A DNA stretch of 64,000 nt from Coxiellaceae bacterium. GTDB lineage: Bacteria; Pseudomonadota; Gammaproteobacteria; Coxiellales; Coxiellaceae. Location: the NCBI GenBank assembly GCA_029210045.1, contig JARGNX010000002.1, forward strand, positions 62,001 to 126,000. Direction: 5' to 3'. A program made the position numbers and the translations under genes. The notes beneath the pieces were generated by a model. It was not told where the DNA came from and made no database searches. It saw only the letters and a program-made list of their open reading frames with translations. This document shows, piece after piece, positions 57,681 to 64,000 of this stretch; position 1 is the first letter of the stretch; each line of letters opens with the position of its first letter.

Positions 57681-58445
57681 TTATGCCCTAGCAGCAAGCG
57701 CACGTGCTTTTTTTAATGTGCGGCGAATACTAGGATCAAAACGCAAACGTACTAGCGTCCATTGCGACATAAGAAGCTCCGCTTTTGAAATCTTAGACTT
57801 GCCGAATTTACGATCACAAAACGTGATCGGCGATTCCAATACTGAAGCGCCCTGATAAACAAAACGATAGATAATCTCAGTTAAGAAACAATAACCAGTT
57901 GAAAAAATGTCTTCAAAAGCAAATTGCTTGAATATTTCCGTTCGATAGCAGCGATAACCACTGGTACTGTCTTTTACTGAAAGACCCAAAAACAATTTGA
58001 TCATGCCATTAGCAAACTTGCTCAATAATCGCCGCCAAAAAGGCCAATTTTCAATCTTGCCACCCGGCACATAGCGTGAACCAATCACAATATCATGCGT
58101 TTCCATGCCTTTAATAATACTAGGAAGGTGACTCGGGTCGTGTGAGCAATCCGAATCCATGGTAAGCACATAATCATAATGATGCTCTACAGCATATTGA
58201 ATACCATAAATATGGGCAGTGCCAAGCCCAGACTTTTGCGGCCTAATAGCCACATGGATATGCTGGTTATTTTCTGCAAGCGCCTTTGCCGCCTCGCCAG
58301 TACCATCTGGAGAGCTATCATCAATAATCAGAATATCTTGATTCAACCCAATATTTGCACGAATTCCTTCCACCAAAAAAGGTAGATTTTCTCTTTCATT
58401 GTACGTAGGCAGTACAATCAGTGTTTTTTTTGAACTTTGCTCCAA
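57681..58445 (-). CDS. Polyprenyl-phosphate mannosyl/glucosyltransferase, DPM-synthase-like (GT2)
   Basis: A 254-residue cytoplasmic glycosyltransferase. LIVLPTYNERENLPFLV, LIIDDSSPDGTGE, TMDSDCSHDPSHLPS (DxD metal site) and GYRCYRTEIFKQFAFEDIFSTGYCFLTEIIYR are those of dolichyl-phosphate mannose synthases. It lacks a C-terminal membrane domain. It would make a polyprenyl-phosphate sugar, the donor class used by GT39 enzymes such as those at 36.8-39.7 kb. Confidence 0.9.
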   Translation of the reverse strand: MEQSSKKTLIVLPTYNERENLPFLVEGIRANIGLNQDILIIDDSSPDGTGEAAKALAENNQHIHVAIRPQKSGLGTAHIYGIQYAVEHHYDYVLTMDSDCSHDPSHLPSIIKGMETHDIVIGSRYVPGGKIENWPFWRRLLSKFANGMIKLFLGLSVKDSTSGYRCYRTEIFKQFAFEDIFSTGYCFLTEIIYRFVYQGASVLESPITFCDRKFGKSKISKAELLMSQWTLVRLRFDPSIRRTLKKARALAARA

Positions 58446-58574
58446 CGCCTTTACCCTAATAATAATACTTGAGATATACGCATGCTACGTATCGAGCGTT
58501 CATGATATAGATAGTGGAACTGTTGTCAATCCATGCAATGCCGGGGGCCTTGCGGCCCAAAATGTACGGTTAGT

Positions 58575-60869
58575 TTATGCAGCAGCCGAACTTTGGTGTG
58601 CCACTCGTAATTGCTTTGCAGCTGCCACTAAATTAATCAATGCCGCCTTCACCTCCGGCCAAGCACGAGTCTTTAAACCACAATCTGGATTCACCCACAA
58701 ACGCTCAATCGGCACATATTTTTCAGCTTTAACCAACAACTGACAGATCTCTTCCTGCGATGGCACACGCGGCGAATGGATATCATATACCCCCGGGCCA
58801 ATTTCATTAGGGTAGGCAAAGTTTTCAAACGCTTGTAGCAATTCCATATCCGAGCGCGAACTTTCCAGCGTTATTACATCTGCATCCAAATCGGCAATAA
58901 ATGAAATAATATCGTTAAACTCTGAATAACACATATGCGTATGGATCTGGGTTTCATCCTTAACACCGCTCGAACTTAAACGAAAACATGCCGTTGCCCA
59001 ACTCAAATACTCACGCCAATCGGCTTGACGCAAAGGCAGTAACTCACGAAACGCTGGCTCATCAATCTGAATAACATTAAGATTCGCTGCCTCTAAATCA
59101 GACACCTCATCACGTAACGCCAAGGCAATTTGCCGCGCCGTATCACTTTCTGGTTGATCATCGCGCACAAATGACCAAGCTAAAATGGTTACCGGACCGG
59201 TTAACATCGCTTTAACCGGTTTGTCCGTTAACGATTGCGCATATTGACTCCACGCCACCGTCATCTCATGCTTGCGACTGACATCGCCATAAATAATCGG
59301 CGGCTTTACACAGCGCGAACCGTAGCTTTGTACCCAGCCGTATTGGGTAAACACAAAGCCATTTAAATGTTCAGCAAAGTGTTCGACCATATCATTTCTT
59401 TCCGCTTCTCCATGCACCAACACATCTAAACCCAAGTTTTCTTGCTCAGTTATGACTTCTTTTATGTGTTGCTTAATTTGCTGATCGTATTGTGCTTGCG
59501 ATAACTCACCCTTTTTGAAATCACGACGCAAGAGTCGAATGTCTTTGGTTTGTGGAAATGAACCAATAGTCGTGGTTGGCAATAAAGGCAACTGCAATTT
59601 CTCGCGCTGCTTCTTTGTACGTTGCTGATAAGGCTGTGCTCGATGATAAAAACTGCTGGTCACCTGCTTTAGTTTTTCACTAACTGCATCATTATGGATA
59701 CGAGACGATTGCTGTCGACTAGCAATGGCCTGTTGATTTTCAGCCAACTGCTGCGCAATCGCTTGCTTACCTTCTGTTAGACCTTTAGATAAAACAACTA
59801 ACTCATCTAGTTTTTGTTTAGCAAATGCAAACCAGCTTTTGACTTCTTCATCCAAATGATTTTCCAACGCCAAATCAATTGGACAATGCAATAACGAACA
59901 GCTCGGTCCAATCCATAAACGGTCACCTAGCTCTTGTTTAATCGGAGCTAATCTATTGATTAACCCATTAAGATCAGCACGCCAAATATTACGACCATCA
60001 ATTGCCCCAACCGATAAAATTTTATTTTTTGGTAATGCATTGACCACTTTTTCAAGCTCATCTGCACCGCGACACGCATCAATATGCAATCCCGATACCG
60101 GCAGCTTGGTAACCCAATTCAGGTTGTCTTTTAATCCGCCAAAATACGTAGCCAATAAACATTTCGTGCCATTAATATTGATATCTCGGTAACAATCAAT
60201 CGCCGCTTGTTGCCACTCTTTAGGTAAGTCCAACACAAATACCGGCTCATCAATTTGAATCCATTCCACACCGAGCTCATGCAATATAAGTAACACTTGC
60301 TGATAGACACACTTAAGTCGCGATAATAAACTGAGCTTATCAACACCGTCTTTTGCTTTGCTTAACCACAATAAAGAAATAGGGCCCAATAGCGTAGGCT
60401 TGGGTTTATAACCCAATTCAAGTGCCTGCTTCACCTCACTAAATATCTTACGCTCGATAATTTCAAAGCGTGTTTGTTCCGTTAGCTCAGGCACAATATA
60501 GTGATAATTGGTATCAAACCACTTGGTCATCTCACACGCCGGCGCATCCAAACCATCCGGCGCTTTACCGCGCGCCATGCAAAAATACGTATTGATATCG
60601 TAATTGATTTGCTGCTGCTTAAAGCGCTCAGGAATAATGCCAAATAAAGCCGCGGTATCGAGCACATGGTCATACCACGAAAAATCACCCACCGAAACAT
60701 AATCTAAGCCTGATTGTTTTTGCCAGTCCCAATGTTTTTTTCGTATCTCGGATCCGACTTCTTGCAGCTCAGTATAGTTAATATCACCTTTCCAATACGC
60801 TTCTTGCGCTTTTTTGATTTCGCGGTGAGAGCCTATGCGAGGAAAACCAAAAATATGCGTTGTAGTCAT
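58575..60869 (-). CDS. metE: Cobalamin-independent methionine synthase
   Basis: Transfers the methyl group of 5-methyltetrahydropteroyltri-glutamate to homocysteine. The 764-residue length is that of MetE. The N-terminal FGFPRIGSHREIKKAQEAYWKG and the C-terminal catalytic domain with TTTIGSFPQT, LVHGEAERNDMVEHFAE, MLTGPVTILAWSF, HTHMCYSEFNDI (zinc His/Cys) and NPDCGLKTR (zinc Cys) are intact. AAGGA seven bases before the ATG supports the start. A possible attenuator lies in the leader. Confidence 0.97.
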   Translation of the reverse strand: MTTTHIFGFPRIGSHREIKKAQEAYWKGDINYTELQEVGSEIRKKHWDWQKQSGLDYVSVGDFSWYDHVLDTAALFGIIPERFKQQQINYDINTYFCMARGKAPDGLDAPACEMTKWFDTNYHYIVPELTEQTRFEIIERKIFSEVKQALELGYKPKPTLLGPISLLWLSKAKDGVDKLSLLSRLKCVYQQVLLILHELGVEWIQIDEPVFVLDLPKEWQQAAIDCYRDININGTKCLLATYFGGLKDNLNWVTKLPVSGLHIDACRGADELEKVVNALPKNKILSVGAIDGRNIWRADLNGLINRLAPIKQELGDRLWIGPSCSLLHCPIDLALENHLDEEVKSWFAFAKQKLDELVVLSKGLTEGKQAIAQQLAENQQAIASRQQSSRIHNDAVSEKLKQVTSSFYHRAQPYQQRTKKQREKLQLPLLPTTTIGSFPQTKDIRLLRRDFKKGELSQAQYDQQIKQHIKEVITEQENLGLDVLVHGEAERNDMVEHFAEHLNGFVFTQYGWVQSYGSRCVKPPIIYGDVSRKHEMTVAWSQYAQSLTDKPVKAMLTGPVTILAWSFVRDDQPESDTARQIALALRDEVSDLEAANLNVIQIDEPAFRELLPLRQADWREYLSWATACFRLSSSGVKDETQIHTHMCYSEFNDIISFIADLDADVITLESSRSDMELLQAFENFAYPNEIGPGVYDIHSPRVPSQEEICQLLVKAEKYVPIERLWVNPDCGLKTRAWPEVKAALINLVAAAKQLRVAHQSSAAA

Positions 60870-60943
60870 TTCAATATCCTTATTTTTAATGCTTCAATAA
60901 GGCTAAAGTGGTTAGGATGTGTGCATAGCGAGGCAAGAGACAT

Positions 60944-60975
60944 AAAAAAACCACCTCACTAAAGCTTTGGTGGTT
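60944..60975 (-). terminator. Intrinsic terminator in the cysQ-metE interval, possible metE attenuator
   Basis: On the minus strand AACCACC (complement of 60969-60975) and GGTGGTT (complement of 60949-60955) form a stem followed by seven Us, about 75 bases before the metE ATG. It may simply end the cysQ transcript. However, its loop contains GCTTTAG, which can pair with CTAAAGC (complement of 60985-60991) just upstream, a mutually exclusive structure. A possible promoter, TTGACT (complement of 61023-61028) with TGTAAA or TAAAAT 17-19 bases on, lies above both. Confidence 0.65.
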
Positions 60976-61055
60976 ATCCCAATCGCTTTAGCTGTTTATT
61001 TTACATGCCCAGCAAGCTGACGAGTCAAATCGGCATGAGGTTTTATACTAGCGCA

Positions 61056-61850
61056 CTATTTCACAACAAACCAGGGGTTGAGTAGATCTTTTTTGTTGTA
61101 AGTGACCGGCTGGCTGGTTTCATATTGCAGCACTTGCTTACCGGCTTGTTCAACCACACATTGAGCAGCAGCCGTATCCCATTCCATAGTTGGTGCCAAG
61201 CGTGGATAAATATCAGCACTGCCTTCGGCAACCATGCATAATTTTAATGAACTGCCTTTTGATACTATCTCAACAGGCTTGCCTTGTTTTTCAATTTCCT
61301 TGATAAATGCTTTCGTTTCAGGCGTGCAGTGAGATTTCGATGCCACTACTTTTATAACTGCAGCACCCCCCTTTTTTATTGGCAACGCTTTTGGCTGTTG
61401 ATTATTTATTTGGCGATAAGCGCCTTGATCTACATCCGCAAAATATAAGGCCTCAAGCACTGGCGCATATACCACCCCCAATACCGACTTACCATCCTCA
61501 ATCAATGCAATATTGACAGTAAATTCTCCATTGCGCTTGATAAATTCTTTGGTGCCATCCAGCGGATCAACAAGCCAATATTGTGACCAATTTTTTCTAA
61601 CTTCATATTCAATGGTTTGTTTAGACTCTTCGGATAGGATTGGTGTATCAGGAGTTAGTTGACTGAGGCGTGCTGTAATAAACACATGTGCTGCTTGGTC
61701 TGCAGCAGTAAGCGGCGTGCCATCTAATTTTTGTTTTTGCTCAAAATCACCTTGGCCGTAGATTTCAAGTATTTTTTTACCAGCAGCTTTTGCAATATCT
61801 TTAACTTGATTCAACAGACTGCTGTTCACTGCTATTATTGACTCGACCAA
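61056..61850 (-). CDS. cysQ: 3'(2'),5'-bisphosphate nucleotidase
   Basis: Hydrolyses the sulfate-assimilation by-product PAP (and PAPS) to AMP/APS plus phosphate. The 264 residues show the lithium-sensitive phosphatase signatures: GTPLTAADQAAHVFI, ILSEESK, WLVDPLDGTKEF and EWDTAAAQCVVEQAG. The frame starts with TTG at 61850, supported by GGAG upstream, and overlaps the DUF2061 gene by 50 bases. A GTG at 61829 is an alternative. It works directly with the sulfate-activation enzyme encoded upstream. Confidence 0.93.
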   Translation of the reverse strand: MVESIIAVNSSLLNQVKDIAKAAGKKILEIYGQGDFEQKQKLDGTPLTAADQAAHVFITARLSQLTPDTPILSEESKQTIEYEVRKNWSQYWLVDPLDGTKEFIKRNGEFTVNIALIEDGKSVLGVVYAPVLEALYFADVDQGAYRQINNQQPKALPIKKGGAAVIKVVASKSHCTPETKAFIKEIEKQGKPVEIVSKGSSLKLCMVAEGSADIYPRLAPTMEWDTAAAQCVVEQAGKQVLQYETSQPVTYNKKDLLNPWFVVK

Positions 61851-62061
61851 AATTCACTCCATTCCATACACGCTCATGAAAGTAAAACAACATTAGCTTC
61901 GCAAACACCTCAATTGAACCTATCGATAACGCGACAGTAATACTACCCGTAACAAAATAACTGATAACCATCGTAGTTATCGTTGCACATATACGCCAGC
62001 TAAGCGACTTCGCTAGGCTCCGATAATGCTTCTCTATCTTTTGCGGTTTGCGCTGCTTCAT
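61801..62061 (-). CDS. DUF2061 membrane protein
   Basis: An 86-residue protein of the DUF2061 family: HYRSLAKSLSWRICATITTMVISYFVTG, then SIGSIEVFAKLMLFYFHERVWNGVNFG, giving two membrane segments. Proteins of this family often lie beside sulfate-activation genes, though their role is not known to me. It overlaps the preceding gene by 62 bases and cysQ by 50 bases. Confidence 0.85.
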   Translation of the reverse strand: MKQRKPQKIEKHYRSLAKSLSWRICATITTMVISYFVTGSITVALSIGSIEVFAKLMLFYFHERVWNGVNFGRVNNSSEQQSVESS

Positions 62062-63703
62062 TCTTAACGTCCAATGTTGTAGATTCTGTTAACAGGTATC
62101 CTTGGTTTTGTAGATATTCCATTACTTTATCCACTTGGCTAGCAACGGATTGGCCAGTAGTATCAAGCACTAACTCAGCATGCTCTGGCGCCTCATACGG
62201 ATCATCAATACCAGTAAAGCCTTTAATTTCACCAGCACGTGCTTTTTTATACAAACCTTTCACATCACGCCTTTCGCATTCCGCTAACGGTGTTGATACG
62301 TGCACTTCAATAAATCCACCATACTCTGCAATCATATCGCGCACTTGACGACGCGTATAACGATACGGCGCAATAGGCGCACAAACAGCAATGCCGCGAT
62401 GCTTGGTAATTTCACTTGCCACATAACCAATGCGGGCAATATTCAGATCACGATGCTCTTTTGAAAAACCTAATTCACTCGACAAGTTTTTACGCACCAA
62501 GTCACCATCAAGTAGGGTCACTGATCGCCCACCATGCTCTAATAAGCGACTAATAAGCGCTTTAGCAATAGTTGATTTACCCGCACCCGACAAACCAGTA
62601 AAGAATACGGTAAATCCTTGTTTTTCTTTCGCTGGAATCGTACGTTTTAATTCTTCAATGACCTCAGGGAATGAAAACCACTCGGGAATTTCTTCATCAG
62701 CACGCAGACGACGACGAAATTCCGTGCCCGAGATACGTGCAATTTGCTCTGGATCCGTCACACTATCTGCAGGCTGATACGTTTTGGTATTTTTAACAAA
62801 AACCATTTCCTTAAACGGCACCATCTCAATACCAATTTCATCTTGGTATTTGGCAACAATCTCTTGCGCATCATAAGGACCATAAAACGGATTGCCATGT
62901 GAATCATTACCCAGCCCCGCATGATCACGACCAACAATAAAATGCGTACAACCGTAATTTTTACGAATCAACGCATGCCAAAGTGCCTCACGCGGTCCGC
63001 CCATGCGCATCGCTAAGGGTAGCAAGCTTAACATCGCTGAATTTTCAGGGTAACGCTTAATCAATTTCTCGTAACAACGCACGCGCGTAAAACAATCAAT
63101 ATCGCCCGGTTTAGTCATACCTACCACCGGATGGATCAATACATGCGCACCTAGGTCGTTAGCAGCATTAATAGTCAGCTGCTGATGTGCACGATGCATT
63201 GGATTACGCGTTTGAAATGCCACCACCTTATCCCAGCCATTGTCTTTAAAGTATTTTTTTAGCTCTGCTGGTGTACGACGAATGTGAGTAAAATCATAAT
63301 GCGATGGTAGTTGTTCAGGGGTGATTTTTCCGCCTAAATATACTTCACCGGCTTGTTCCATTAAAAAACGTACTGCGGGATGCGCTAGATCAGTCGTGCC
63401 AAATACCCTTTCAGCTTCTTCAGCTTTATTGGGTTGCCATTTGTCTTCGACAATCATCGTTGCTAAGACAATACCCTCAAGATCACGCAACTCAATTTCT
63501 GTGTTTAATTCGATACTACCTGCAAATTCTTGAGATATATCTAGCGTGATTGGCATCGGCCACACTTCACCTGTGCTTAGACGCATATTATTTAAAACTG
63601 ATTGGTAATCTTTTTGACACAAAAAACCGGTAAGCGGCTTGAAACCTTCGTTACTGAGTAATTCAAGATCACATATTTGGCGGGGGCTGAGGCTCCATTT
63701 CAT
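62000..63703 (-). CDS. Bifunctional sulfate adenylyltransferase / adenylylsulfate kinase
   Basis: Activates sulfate in two steps: ATP sulfurylase forms APS and APS kinase makes PAPS. The 567 residues have an N-terminal PUA-like region, the sulfurylase core with VVAFQTRNPMHRAHQQL, HPVVGMTKPGDID and VGRDHAGLGND (residues about 140-290), and a C-terminal APS kinase with GLSGAGKSTIAKAL, DGDLVRKNLSSELGFSKEHRDLNIARIG and GLYKKARAGEIKGFTGIDDPYEAP. The tail after residue 540 is polar and non-conserved and overlaps DUF2061. Confidence 0.96.
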   Translation of the reverse strand: MKWSLSPRQICDLELLSNEGFKPLTGFLCQKDYQSVLNNMRLSTGEVWPMPITLDISQEFAGSIELNTEIELRDLEGIVLATMIVEDKWQPNKAEEAERVFGTTDLAHPAVRFLMEQAGEVYLGGKITPEQLPSHYDFTHIRRTPAELKKYFKDNGWDKVVAFQTRNPMHRAHQQLTINAANDLGAHVLIHPVVGMTKPGDIDCFTRVRCYEKLIKRYPENSAMLSLLPLAMRMGGPREALWHALIRKNYGCTHFIVGRDHAGLGNDSHGNPFYGPYDAQEIVAKYQDEIGIEMVPFKEMVFVKNTKTYQPADSVTDPEQIARISGTEFRRRLRADEEIPEWFSFPEVIEELKRTIPAKEKQGFTVFFTGLSGAGKSTIAKALISRLLEHGGRSVTLLDGDLVRKNLSSELGFSKEHRDLNIARIGYVASEITKHRGIAVCAPIAPYRYTRRQVRDMIAEYGGFIEVHVSTPLAECERRDVKGLYKKARAGEIKGFTGIDDPYEAPEHAELVLDTTGQSVASQVDKVMEYLQNQGYLLTESTTLDVKNEAAQTAKDREALSEPSEVA

Positions 63704-63767
63704 TATAATAACTTCCTTTTATCTCTATAGATAATAAGCGTTGAATCAAAAGACACTAAAGCTATAA

Positions 63768-64000
63768 CTAGCTCATAATTTTTCGTAACTTGGGCCTCAA
63801 AAAGTGCTTAAAAATAATATAAAATGGGCGAATAATAACATGAAAATAAAAGAACCTATCTGAGATTGGAACATCAGACGCTTGCGACTCAAAATTTAAC
63901 AATGAAAGCTGTAATAGAAACCGTTTTTCCTTCACTCCTTTCGCAAGCAAATAATTTATTTTTCTATAGTATACGGAATCCTTAATTGAGGTATTTTTTA
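63768..64000 (-). CDS. C-terminus of an unidentified protein, cut by the right edge
   Basis: An open minus-strand frame runs from the right edge to a TAG at 63768, showing the last 76 residues. It ends with a basic, aromatic-rich tail (FFYFHVIIRPFYIIFKHFLRPKLRKIMS). This resembles the C-terminal tail of LPS-type family 2 glycosyltransferases, but the segment is too short to be sure. The spacing to the next gene downstream on the strand (64 bases) leaves room for only a short leader. Confidence 0.5.
   Translation of the reverse strand, partial: KNTSIKDSVYYRKINYLLAKGVKEKRFLLQLSLLNFESQASDVPISDRFFYFHVIIRPFYIIFKHFLRPKLRKIMS

Noticed and set aside
58543-58558. GGGCC-TTGC-GGCCC stem between metE and the DPM-synthase-like gene
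   Set aside because: No T-run follows on either strand, so it is not a convincing terminator.
60866-60943. A 25-codon frame ending in an ATGA overlap with metE, as for a leader peptide
   Set aside because: Its ATG follows the U-run of the terminator with no ribosome binding site, and it is not rich in methionine codons.

Overview
The window is a stretch of a gammaproteobacterial chromosome. It carries the block that normally flanks the replication origin in this class: rpmH-rnpA-yidD-yidC-mnmE, mnmG, rsmG-parA-parB and atpIBEFHAGDC-glmU. All of these genes lie on the minus strand and in the ancestral order when read from right to left. AT-rich accessory stretches, a PmrA-box-like repeat, a TTC38-like protein and a very large P-loop helicase-like protein recall Legionellales. 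That placement is an inference, and no rRNA or other taxonomic marker is present to settle it.

Layout. 1-8016: glmU (cut by the left edge) and the complete F1Fo ATP synthase operon. 8.2-26.5 kb: a cargo region lying between atpI and parB. It holds a Phd/PIN toxin-antitoxin pair, a phosphate-type MFS carrier, a tandem 23-bp repeat, DNA alkylation repair genes (ogt and an Ada-AlkA fusion), an ATP-grasp enzyme, a secreted protein, a GNAT-DUF938 fusion, a probable peptide-modifying cluster (15.9-22 kb), and a 1389-residue helicase-like protein. 26.5-28.9 kb: parB-parA-rsmG. 28.9-34.2 kb: a second cargo block (GNAT, TPR protein, MFS drug exporter, AAA/DUF4143 ATPase, a small peptide and a secreted protein). 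34.2-36.1 kb: mnmG. 36.1-39.7 kb: two copies of a palindromic MITE and two tandem GT39 membrane glycosyltransferases. 39.7-43.5 kb: mnmE-yidC-yidD-rnpA-rpmH, with heavily overlapping reading frames. dnaA and oriC do not follow rpmH.

43.6-53.8 kb is a surface-polysaccharide locus. It has a GT2 glycosyltransferase, a Wzm/Wzt ABC exporter, two RgpF-like rhamnan proteins, one unknown protein, the dTDP-L-rhamnose genes (rfbC-rfbA facing rfbD-rfbB from overlapping divergent promoters) and pgi. 53.9-58.4 kb holds a RhuM-Fic fusion, a serine beta-lactamase-like hydrolase, a second MITE-related palindrome, a VapBC pair, a DUF985 cupin and a dolichyl-phosphate-mannose-synthase-like GT that could feed the GT39 enzymes. 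58.5-64 kb is sulfur metabolism: metE behind a possible attenuator, cysQ, a DUF2061 membrane protein and a bifunctional ATP sulfurylase/APS kinase, then the C-terminus of an unidentified protein.

The most interesting part is 15.9-22 kb. A 21-codon gene with a good ribosome binding site (complement 20543-20608) sits directly upstream of a ThiF/MccB-like adenylating enzyme that has a PqqD-like N-terminal domain. Around it are an MFS carrier, a variant M19 dipeptidase, a YhhQ-like transporter, a protein with an internal duplication and two regulators. This looks like an undescribed RiPP (ribosomally made, modified peptide) or nucleotide-peptide pathway.
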